Of a DNA stretch of 31,731 nucleotides, positions 14,001 through 26,000 are shown one piece after another. The DNA is from Acanthaster planci (lineage: Eukaryota > Echinodermata > Asteroidea > Valvatida > Acanthasteridae): contig NW_019091397.1 of NCBI RefSeq assembly GCF_001949145.1, positions 738,086 to 769,816 on the forward strand, written 5' to 3'. How positions within the stretch are numbered: position 1 is the stretch's first letter; each line of letters begins with the position of its first letter. Position numbers and translations under genes: made by a program. The notes beneath the pieces are model-generated. The model did no database searches, was not told where the DNA came from, and saw only the letters and a program-made list of their open reading frames with translations.

Positions 14001-17000
14001 AGGAATGCTGTTATCAGTGGAGCAAGTGCATGTATGCAGGCAGCTCATCGAATGCCCCGCAGTGAACCACTGTAGCTTCTCATCTCATCATGCTCTGTGG
14101 GGAAGCCAATAGTAATTGAGGACTACACTGCATCATTTTGTTTTTATACTTAGGCCTTGCATGTGTTTGAAATACTTTTTTTGCTTTAGCGTAATATGGT
14201 AGCAATCTACAATTCTCAAACATCACAGTGTTTGTTTGTTGAGTATACCATGGGAGACTGAGCCCACATACTTGTCAGAGTCTGTCCTTTATAGCCTTCA
14301 TCTCTTTCATCTGTACTTGTGTTGTTTGCAGTCACCCTTGTGAATTTTTCCTGGATTGTTAAACAACTCTTTGGTTTTTCTTCCAGAGCAATGTGTTACA
14401 GAGCCACTTTCAATCCTATGCAGCATGCTGTCTGCTTCTGTGGCTTGTACAGATGACTAAGAGTAAAACTTTGCTCACATTGCCTTGGGACACACTGTTA
14501 CCATTGGTAACCTTCGGGGATGATATACCTACTCCCATGGTAATGTAAGCATTCAAAGTTTTTTCTTTAAACATCAGAGGCTGTTTGTAAACATATTTCC
14601 AGTTCTTATGTATCGCAATTACTCACGTTTGTCACATATTTTGAAAACTTTTAATGCATGAAATTAGAAATACAGAAGATGAAAACACAATGCAGGGACA
14701 TTTTGTTTGTTAAACTTTATAATAAGATTAATTTTATGTAATTTACTGATATTCCAGCTGAACACAATTAGAAATGGGTTTTAGAACTTGTTTAAATTCT
14801 GGATTTATTTTAAAAATGATGGCTTCAGCTCTCATAGTAATGCTGGGATTGAGTAAGATGCAACAATCAAATTAGAAATGGATGATTTAGGCAACTGGCA
14901 AGTATTGTGTTGAAGGGCATAATCGTTTCTTGTAGCAAATTAAATATGGCGATCTACATGTGTAAGTCATCAATGAAAGTTGTAATAAAGGCCACCATTT
15001 CTCAATGTATGAAGGGTGATACCCATAATTTGTATTGAAATGTTAACCTGTGCAAGATTTCATGAGTTGCCATGCAGTTTTGATGAAGAAAAAAAGATCA
15101 AACATGGGGAGAATAGAAGTAATGTCCCTGTGTATAGCATACTTGTATGCCATATTGTTTTATGAAGATTGACTGCAGAAGCCAAAGGTGACAAATTGAA
15201 ACTGTAAATCTGTCCCATCCCTCAGTATCCCCGATGCAGGTGCTACCAACAACCTGCGTAAGATGTCCAACCTTATTCTATACACCAAGTGGAAGTGCAT
15301 GAGTGTATTGCTTCAAGCTACTCTACCTTCCCCAATTACTCAGCCATATGAAGCAATTCTTGCTGCTTGTGTCCGGGATCTTACCTTACTTAAAGGCACC
15401 GATGCAGTGCCATTAATGAAGAGTGCCAAGGTGCTGATTTACAAGGTAATTTACCATTCATTCATGCCTTGTGGCTATGTGCATAACCACATTCAGTGCC
15501 ATTTGGACGTTGCCAAACCAGTGTTGTAGTCGAGTCCCTCACAAGTCCCAACTCCTCTCACAGCACCAGTCACCAGAAACATAGTGAATAATTACGAAGG
15601 ATTGCTTCTGTTGAATAGTTTGTTACTTTGCTAAAGACTGGATGACTTGTGATAGATTTACAGGGACTTGTGATGGATATGACTGCAACACTGCAAGGGC
15701 TTATTTGTAGATGTAGTCCTTTTATGTCAGCAGCTGCTAAAGATCAGCATCTTTTTGCTAATTCTGTTCGAAAACAATCATTCACACCCTGGGATTTGAT
15801 TTCATTGTGCCAGACATGCTGTCAGTTTTAAAAGATCATTTTGCCGGTAGATTTTAAGTTTCTTTTCTTTAATTAACCCTAACTTTCTCTAGCCACAAAG
15901 AATTCAACACCAGTAAAGTGTGTGAATTTGTGGCATTGGGTACTGGTAGCTTAATATCTGCTGTTGAATTTTTGTGCGAATGGGTACTGTGGGCCTGCAC
16001 ATACTGTACCCTGTTGAATTTGGATTGAATGGGTACTGTAGCCCTGCGACTTTTTGTCAGGCTACTGGGGTTTACCCATAGACTCAATAGTGTCCACGTT
16101 TTATGATTGTGCATTTCTAATGCAATGCAATGAAGGACACAATAGAGGGGGTACTCTGTTTGCCATGTTTTGTGCAAGAAATGTCAAAGAAAGAGAAAAG
16201 GAGATAAGAAAGATAAAAGGAGAAAATAAAGATAAAGTAAAGAAAGAGAAAAGAAAGACAAAAAGAAGTTCACAACTTTTCTTTTCTAGTTTTTGATAAG
16301 AAGAAAAAACACAAAAACAGGGCAATGATGATGTGTTTCTTTGAACCAGCAGCTGTGGTTAAAAGATCCTGGCCAGAAACTAGGCATGTTGTGGTACACT
16401 GATTGATTGCCTCAGGTAGGAGTGTAGCCTGACCCTTCACCAACCCTTGCCTGAGAAGAGACCTAGGGGATTCAGGGTAGGCAACACATAAGCAGATGGC
16501 GCACATGAGCCCAGCAGATAGGTCGTTCCTCTCATAATAGGTAGCACAGATACAGTTTATACACAATGATATTGTGTACATTTGTTTGATTAGGTACAGT
16601 CCACCCATACTCTTTGCGATGTGCAATGGGCCCACTGTACCCAAACAAAATTACACAAAATTAGGTAAATACCTGTTGAAGTTTGTGTGATTGGGCAAGG
16701 TTAGGTCCAGCTGCCCTTTGGCAGTAATGGTTAATTACTTTTTCAAGTCTCTACATGTAAATGTAGTATAGGTTGTCTGTCTTTGTTTAGATCAGTCAAG
16801 ATGCCAGATCCATGTGTGTGGAGCTAGTGGAGGCAGCATGGTCTGTGATCCTGGATGAATGGAGACAGAAAGCGCAGAAATTTTGGCTCATTTATGCAGC
16901 TGGTGTAGAACTTATCTTCCAGCAGTGCTTCTTGGTTGCAGAGGAGGGAACAGAGATGCATGATGCTCTTGACAAGGTATGTAACGGAGAAATAATCAGT

Positions 17001-20000
17001 TGTGTTGGGGAGATTTTCTGGTGGATTTGGTAAGAAGTGTGTTTTCCTCAAGAACTAAAGCACTGAGCACCTGAGCCAAATACAGTTGAACACCGCCCAA
17101 ACGAACACAGCTATACTGAGCATTCGAGGATAGCAAACATCCCCTTTGGCTTTCTATTTTCTTTTGCCGAACATGACATATTTTACATAAAAGATACATT
17201 ATTTAGAACTGATGATAATAACTCAAATTTGAGGAAAATTGTACTCACGATGGAACAACGGCCAATACATGGCACAGTCGGTATTGTTCGTTGATAGCCT
17301 ACATTGCATGCCATATGCATATGTCAACAGGCTGCCATGTACTGTAGACCAGCTGCCAAATACATATATGCAACACTGGTGACTCTGTTACAGAAAACCT
17401 TGCTTGATAATTGCTACAAAGCTGGCAGATTTGAACTAAAACCCACCAAAACAGGAAGTAATGTGCAAATGGACACTTGAGTTGCAAAAAACTTTGATAA
17501 ATATCTTGCTAGTTTCATCCGTTTGAAAAAACATTTTGCCTGACATTTGGTTGCTGACTTTGGACACGTACGTAATTGCACCTCCAGTGCTACTGTATCT
17601 GAATGGTACCCAGCGCGGCTTATTCAATAAAATGCCATTATTACAACAGGGACTAGTGTAACTATACCTACATGTCAATTGTAAGTGATGATTCAAGGAA
17701 AAGTTGGTTTCATTTCGCGATTCTGCTACTGTAGGAAAGGTGCAACATGGAAGTAGATGAAGAGGCATTTAAGAAAATGCAGGAATTTCCTTGGTTTTCA
17801 TTTTTAACTTTATTTCTTACTTGTGTTAGTCCCAAATCCTCATACCTAAGCATTTGTTGGGCGGGCTGGCACATGTTTGAATATGGGTCAGAGTTCGGTA
17901 TGGGCACTTGCATCTATGACTGAAAATATCTATACTGAATGATCGCTTAACCAGATATTTGTGTTTACCCCATCGTGTTGATTTTTGCGGCATCTCACTG
18001 TTGTAAAAAAAATGCCTTGTATTTTGTGATGCTTATTCTTGACACAGTAATGTTTTCATGCAGTTAATGGCAAATTGTTGAAAACCAGTAATGTCAATAC
18101 ATTCTCTTTAAGTGAGATTTGTTTTTCCCCGATTGTCTCTAACTACCTCAGTAAGTATTTGGATTAATTTGATTTTAATTGAGTCACTTAAGAAGTTTAT
18201 TTTTTTTTGGTGTTGGCCATTTTATCAGGCTTGTGTGGTCCTTGAAAGTCCTTGAATTTAAAAAATATGTCTTTTAAGGCCGAGCAAGTCCTAGAATTTG
18301 TTATAGGTCCTTAAAAGTCCTTCAAAATGTACTCATTATGAAAAAAGTATTAATGTATGCTGAGTAATATGACGACAGAGGTTATAAAATATGCCGTCAA
18401 TGGGAAAAATTGAAAAGCCACTGTTGGAAAAAAATTCACTCTCACTTCAGTACCGGATCTGTGTCCCGCAATTTGCCAACTTCTCACATAAAGTGGTACA
18501 CATCAAATGATTCCATACGAATTGATGTATGTACAAGTCTTCAATAGACAGACCATCAATGTTTGCTGGATTTGGGTACTTGAAAATGGAATTCTAGACC
18601 TTGATAGTCTTTAAAAGTGCTTGCATTTAGAGCATTGAAATGTCTTTTTGCTTTTTGAGCTTTTTGCTTTGAAAACAAGTTTGATAAGCTTTAGCTGTAA
18701 CTTGAAGGCACAAGGTCAATTTTCAGTCAATGTTTCTAATTCTTTTTTCAAGATGATTCATTTTGCTGGGAAAAATTCCCAAGGGAGACGAAGAAATGGT
18801 ACATATGCCCTATTTGGAAATTTCCAAAAAGGTACATGTACATGTTACAACTTTTATGTACATGTACATTGTGAATTGTAGTTCAGTGGGCTTGTGCGCA
18901 TTGTCTGGAATTACACCTACGCTCCTTAAGCTGTACCTGTAATATGTAACAAGTCAGTGCAAAACTATATGAACCAACCAACCATTATTTTGTTGTTGCT
19001 GCTTGTAATTTCATGTTACCAGACCAGAGCATGAAATTACTGTAGGACATCGGGTATTTTCCGAGCACTTATTGCGCTTGTCCGAACAAAATAAAAAAAT
19101 GCTCGGGCAAATTGTCCAACCAACATATCAATAGCAGCTCTTGAAATATCAGCACAATATTTGGGATTATGACATCTGGTTTATTATTAGTTTTGTGTTA
19201 GAATTACTTTAATTACGCCCAAGACATTCATCAGGGCTGATCGCTCATTACTGGCCCATGTCACCTAGCACCACGGGTGTATATGTATGTATACTTCACT
19301 TGCACAGACATGAAACCGCCCCATAATTCTTTGCGCATTGTCAACATTCACGTTTCACTGTCACAGTGGTGAAAACACGTCCGTGAAACTCTATGCATTA
19401 AAAGAAGCTGCTCTGGTTCCTGCCGCGCTGCACCCATGCAAATGTAGCAACCAGTACCAGTCTGTACTGCACATGTACTGAATGTACATGGCCGTACGCG
19501 TTGCAAATGCAAAAAGCTGCAGGCCGGAAAGACATTGATGTTATATTGCAAGACGTTTTCTGCAAGTTAATTCACAGAATGTGGTCTCATATTTATTTAT
19601 GTATATTCTGTGTTCATGAGTGTAATTTGAGGTTGTTCTGCTCATGGTACAAGGTTTAGCGCCCGCTGATCAAGATGCATCACTCACGCTTACCACGTGA
19701 TACACGGACAACGTTGGCTCGTTTGCCGCCGTGATTGCCATCATGATTGTGTGAATTGTTCATAATTTTCTTGTGAATTGCCGTATATAGAAATTTTTAC
19801 ATAGATTAAGGCAGGTGTTCTTCACTTTTTTAGATACTTTTGGAAGCTTTCCTCCCTACTGATGCCATTCAGTCAGCACAAAATTGCCCCCGCACAAAAA
19901 AATGTTCCGACCTACCAACCCAATTTTTGAGAGGCATGCACAGCACAACTACATCACATGAATTTTTTGGCTTAATAAAAGACTGCATGCATGCAGTAGG

Positions 20001-23000
20001 CCTTAGTTAAATAAATCTTTGGCAAGTGTTGAGCCAATTTGATTAAGCAAATTTATGACATGGCCTGCCCAATCGGGCAAACTGAAAAAAAAAAAAAAAA
20101 AAATTGTTGTGGCCTGCTCCCGAACAAGTATTGCTAAATGCGGTTGCGTGTGTGGTTCTGTTAGGACCAGGGGAAAAAAAGTGTATTTCGATACCTGACA
20201 CTGCATGTTATAACTCTACCTTTTATATAACATGGCAGATCAAAAGATGGTAATGGCAGAACAAAATTGATTGTGTTATGACATTTTGTCCGAGCACTTT
20301 TTTGGTTTAATTTCGCACTCTGCCAGAGCTCATAAATTGCCTACTGGCAAGTGACCCATTAGAGCCCATTTACACATGTGTCAATGAAGGATTTTTCTGT
20401 GCAGTACAAAATATCAAAGCAGTTTACACTGAAAGTGAGCAGAGTGAGCATAGTTCTGTAGCTGATAAGGTGATCAATTGTTGCATTTAGAACCCCGAAC
20501 AATTGTTCTTAAAGGTAGAACATTCTGGCTAATAGACTGATTGCACCTAGTAAGTCATGTGACTTATATTGGCTATTAACAAATAACATTAACAAATATG
20601 GCGTCCTCCCACAGCAAAGTGTGTCATAAGTTTCATTTACCAAAACAAAGCTAACAGTCAGTGTAGTACTCAGACTACTGATGTGCTGAGTGCTATACTG
20701 AAAATTGGCTTTGTTTTTGGTAAACAATGCTTAAAATACACATTGCTGTGGGAGGACACCTTGTTTGTTAATGATTGATACCCACTTATAGCGGGTACAA
20801 TAGGTCTATTGGCAGTTTTAAGGGACCTTCAGAAATTCAGTGATAGCATCCAGGTCCATTTTGATATATTTGAACATGTGCTGACTCGTTGCAGGTCATC
20901 AGCAGTATCCTGACTCTGGGTGAAGGCAAACACAAGATTCTCCTAATCTTCGTCAAACATCTGTGTAGTCATTGGGCAAGTCAGTTTGACGGCAAAGAGA
21001 GCAGGATACTAACTATGAAGGCCATCACTAATCACATGTCATTACTTGTAGAGTTATGTACTGTGAGCTCTAGATTTAGCAAAGATATCAGGTAAGGATA
21101 AGTACTTTAGAAAACTACATCTGGTATATTTTTTCCCTTACTTGTTTTTGATATTTACAACAACATAGAGAATGTATATTGATGCTGGGCTCCTCAGACT
21201 TTGAATCAGTAATTTATTAAATGAGAACAATTACATGAAGTCAAATTATATCATGCTGTGTTACCACTGAGTTAAGCTTTGTGCATCAGATTTACATGTA
21301 TGAAAGAACATTGAGGTCCATCAGCTTGCCAAGAATATGCAAGTTGTTTCCCTGCAGTTAGGGCTGAGTCATTTCGAAAAATTCACTATTTTCATTTTCG
21401 ACCTTCAATTTGATCGAATATTTGACTATTTGGTCACACCGACTGGCAGATTGTTGATGAACAAACCATATAACACACACATTTTTCTATGATGATCAAT
21501 ATACATGTAATAGCTTCTCACGTCTAGGAGTATGCCACGATTTAGCAAGATTCAAGATTTAAGAGGTGAACTGAACAAGACTTTCTTGTCCTGTTCTATT
21601 CCTTTTAAATTATTTAATGAATAATTTACTTGTTATTAAATCATTGTAAGATTTCTGACGCTTTTCTTTTGAATCTGCTTGAAACAAACCTCCATGGTAC
21701 AATTTTTTTCATTTAAAGCAAAAGAAAATTTTCCCTTCCTTTTCATGAATTTTGCATTTGAATGATCAAATTATATTGCATAATCAGTATTTGACAATTG
21801 ATCGAATATTGGGTTATTCGGATATTTGGCACAGCCCTACCTGCAGTCACGGATGAGTGAGCATCATTTATCAAAGAACTAGGGCTGTGCTTTGGAACTG
21901 GTTAACTGAGTATGTCACCATAAATGTCTCAAATAGGTTTGAAGTTATGAGACTGGTAATTCCTTACCAAATTGAAAATAATTTAGTAACCTCTCAAACA
22001 AAAGACAGATTTTAAAAGGTGTTTGTCAAGAAATTTCCAATAAAAACTAGTACATGTAGATGTATTGTGGTAATTGTTAATGCTAAATCCTGTGCTCTTA
22101 TTCAGTATTGACAACATATAGACATATTTTTTTTGAATGTTTTGATGAAAATGAAATTGATAGATTTCCATTTTTTTTTCTCATTTTTGGGGTTTTTGTG
22201 TTTCATTGAGATTGGGAATTGATTCCTATAGGATAACTGGTACCCACATGCCTGTGTTTTATTTCATAGAGTACACTGTACCTGGTTACAGTGCTACCCA
22301 TGTACACCTCTTTGAAGAACTAAACCTTCACATTTTTGGCAAAAATAAACCATCTCAAATTTCTAGTGACTCTGCATTCAATGCTACTAAAGAACTTTCG
22401 GTTCTTTCCCTGGTTGTAGGCAGCAGCAAGATACCAGTGTGTTTTTGTCACAGCAGAGCCATCTCCAGACTGTAAAGGATGATCTCATTGCATGGTAACA
22501 TTATAAGATTATAAGATTATAAGCTTAACAAATACATGTAAGTGTTGGGTAAAAAATGCATTTATTATGGTCTTATGATGTACATGTACTTGCATCATAG
22601 CTTTCTGTGATTCATGTACATGACAGCTACTTTTAAAAACTAAAGTATTTAATGGAAATCCTGTTCATTTGAAGATCACAACTACACATTAAATTCATGT
22701 GCCGTGAAGAGGTTTTTGGTCCTAAGTTAGCATCCTATTAGGGTAGCAGTGTTCTTGTGCCCTGAAACAAGGTAATGAATAGAAGCTCCCAATATTACCT
22801 AGAATTGCAATAATGTAGTACATTGTAATTGCACTTTCCCCGTCCCTGTTATTTGTGACATATGGTTTTTGTGAATCATGTCATAAACTGCAAGAGTGAC
22901 TTTATAAATTAAACTACTTACCCAACCTGTTAAATGTAGTTAAAGTCATTTTCAGTGATGCTCATCGGAAATCTTAATGCTCAAAAAGCTTATAACGCTT

Positions 23001-26000
23001 TCAAGTTTTTGGTAACTATGAGGAAGTTTTACCACTCGGCGCCGAGACATTGGCCGTGTGTGCATGGCCGAGGTGCCTGAAAATCGGAACAAAGGAACTG
23101 GGCCTTGTAACAAAAGACCAAACTTGGAACAAATCACCGAGCTGCTGGGAATTTCTAATCAATTTTCATATACTGTCAGCACAGAGTGTTGGCATTAGCA
23201 GAGGTAATCCGTAATTTTTTTGAAACAGTATACCATTGTTTGCGGCATTCAGTGCCCACGGATTACCAGCAGGGACAAAAATGCTCCAGCCCTCCAGCGA
23301 TGAGCGATACAATACTCTGCATGCTAATCTGGCCGCATTTGTAAAGATGCGTCCGTCATTCAGCTACATACTGCGCCAATATCGGGAACAAATGGAATTA
23401 CGCAACACCGCACAATGTGGGCTCTCTTTACTGGGCGGCAGGCCTGGCTGCAATACTCCGATGTCAATGGAGGTTGCTTGTCAGATTAGAGTAGCCGCCA
23501 GACAGTCATTCGTGTTGGTGTAAGTGTCCGATATTAAAATGAAGATATGAAAGTTTGAAAACGGAAAATCATGAAAAATTGCCCGGTTACGCATCCCGCA
23601 TGTGCATACTCTACCTGGCAGGAAGTGGTTAATCTTCCTGAATTTGTATGTTCCTGTTTATTTGCAATATAATCATAAATCAGTTTTATTTGTTCCACTA
23701 AAATATCTTGCTGTAGGAGAAAAGGAGCCTTCAGAGAGTTCTCCTTTAATGATTTGAGTAGGTGTACTTGACATTGCTAAATTTCCTATAATAACTGTTT
23801 TTAAGTTGTATTTTTGGCACATCTTTTCGTTTTTAATATCATACAGTGCAGAACAAAGACCACGCCAGCGACGAGTTGTTCTGCTGAATTTCTTATTGAA
23901 GATAGCAACAAGACAGTCACTTGAATGTTGCCGACTCATCACTGTCTTCTTGCAGGGGTTATTGAAAAAGGTATGAAAGTACCAGTAGTTAGACCCACTG
24001 GTGCCAAGTAATGCATATGTGACCTGTCACAACAAAATGAGCATCCTGCTCTTTCCTATTTTGAGGGTTTAAAGCCGTTTGAAGTGGAGGTCAATTTTTT
24101 GATGTAGGTTTTCCCGGTCAATTTTGGAAAATGTGTAATTGAATAAGTAATAGCAGCATTTGTTTTGAGTGATATAGAACGAACATTCAAATCTTTATTT
24201 CTTTTTAACAAATACAAATTCTGTTTCAAGGAGGATGCATTCAAATGTATAAATTCAGCATTCAAATTCCTGATATTGCAATGGTTTAGTATATTGTCAT
24301 TCATTTTTGTGCAAAATTGAATGCAACTCTGCAATTCTGCATTCATCTTAATTTGAACTCAAGCTATTTTGCAAAATATGCAGGCGTTTTCGCCTGTGTG
24401 TTATTTAAAGTATGCCTGCTCAGGAATTGGAATTCATTTGTGCACTTACAGAAGTTCCATTTTTAAAGATGTTTAGGTGATTTAGGTCCATTTAATGGAC
24501 GTTAACACCCACACGAAAATCTATTGATGCCCGAGTATTTCAGCCAGGCCTGCAGCCTTGTAAAAAGAGGTCAGATTGTGCGGTGTTATGTAAGTTTCTC
24601 TTGTTCCCGACACCGGCACAGTGCACTGCTGGTGTCTTTTCAATATGGGCCCGATTAGGGTGCAGCGGTATTGTGTCGCTCATCATTGGAGCGCTGGAGA
24701 GCTTCTGTCCCCTGTGGTGATCCTCTTGCGCTCTACAAATAGTAGTATAATCTTTCATAACATGGATGGATTTCCTCCGATATTGACAACTGAAAAACTG
24801 TTGGCAATTCACGGCAGCTCAGTCTTTTGTGCTGAGTACCGTCTTTTGTTACAATTATGGCCCAGCTCTTTTGTTGGGTTTTGGGCTCCCTGGCTTCCTG
24901 TATACAGCCTATTTGCCTGAAACTAGGTTCCCTGGCTGCATGTGGTTAAAAGACAGATTTTCAGCAAATAAGAATGCACATTTGTTGTAATTGGCAATGA
25001 ATACGTCAATCCGAAATCCCACTCACCTAATGCACATTCTTTTATTTGAAGGATGCAAAACGATGTCGAATTCTATGTTATTGTGATAATGAAACCAGGT
25101 TTTAAAATATTTTCAAAATCTACGCTAAATTGAAATATTATTTTACAAATTAAGGTCACGCATTTTCCGAAATTGTCCGGCAAAACCTATAATTGAAAAG
25201 AGTAACCCATCTCCTATGTGGTTTCAAATTTTTCGTAGGATTATACATTAAAATGTCATTTTCTCAGCAATTTTGATGATAGCATTATTCATGCCTGGTC
25301 AGAAATGTCGAAACAAAGACGCAAAGCTGCCATGATAATATCTTATTGTCACCTTATACTTTTTTCCTAATTGTTCCATGTAAATGCAGTTGGAAAGTTC
25401 CCTCTCTGTTTAATTGAAAAATACCAATATCTCAGTTTTTGGGAACTCATTTTGTGGTGACAGGTCACATATATGGTTTGGAATTCTTTATGTTCATTGG
25501 ATACTTAGCTGAACATTGAATGGTAATTTTGTGTCTTTCACTGTTGAAACAGTTTAACATGACTTCTATAAGGTGAGATACAGTGTTTTAACTCCCATTA
25601 CCCAATTTGATGGTGTGTGTTTGTGAAGGTGTCAAAAGCATCACATCTCACATCGCATTAGTCACTAATAACTTTGTTATACCCCTGTATTGAATTCTTG
25701 ATTTTTTCCTCACCTGAATGTCTCATTCTGAGAGAGCAGCAAAGTGGCATACAGTCAGTTGTTAAAGCGCTGCAAATTGTTGTCAGTTCAGTCATAGGGA
25801 GGCTGTGTAAATACAATTTATGTGATGTTTGTCTCTTCATACACGTTTCTTTGTATGATGTCTTGCTGAGCTTGAAGACACAGATTTTGTTCACAACAAT
25901 GGCCTTAAGGTGTGAAGATTTTACTTTCAACGAGACACTTCCAATAGTGGGATCACAGTACAATGCTTTTGGCGTCAATCTGCGCACTTCCGTGTTTGAA

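Larger units (their letters stand above)
16977..20894 (+). other. Intron 14 (largest, repeat-rich)
   Basis: A 3,918-base intron. It holds the GTCCTTGAA quasi-repeat (18237-18326, with a related piece at 18590-18630), the A19 run at 20085-20103, and the fold-back MITE at 20525-20816. The stretch 19040-20350 has changing base composition and CCGAGCACTT words at both ends (near 19059 and 20291). It may be an old insertion whose type I could not determine. Bases 16977-18200 show nothing clear. No exon fits the phase 0 borders of exons 14 and 15 within it. Confidence 0.6.
21092..23846 (+). other. Intron 15
   Basis: A 2,755-base intron with a hAT-like element (21359-21839), a possible second hAT end (21880-21890), a TTATAAGA repeat (22501-22523), and TTAA family-1 copy A (23028-23632). 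An 80-codon frame at 22232-22475 opens in the right phase after an AG but ends in TAA. Bases 22524-23027 show nothing else clear. Confidence 0.65.

Noticed and set aside
15240-15445. Alternative acceptor GATGCAG at 15239 for exon 13
   Set aside because: It would enter at the wrong codon position for both exon 12 donors.
16054-16644. Overlapping frames on both strands around the purine-rich tract
   Set aside because: They are low-complexity translations inside the family-2 TTAA element.
23236-23523. 95-codon frame in copy A as a transposase remnant
   Set aside because: The homologous region in copy B is open in a different register, so the frame is not conserved.
24540-24812. 90-codon minus-strand frame in copy B
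   Set aside because: Same reason. The DNA similarity to copy A is clear but the protein frames disagree.
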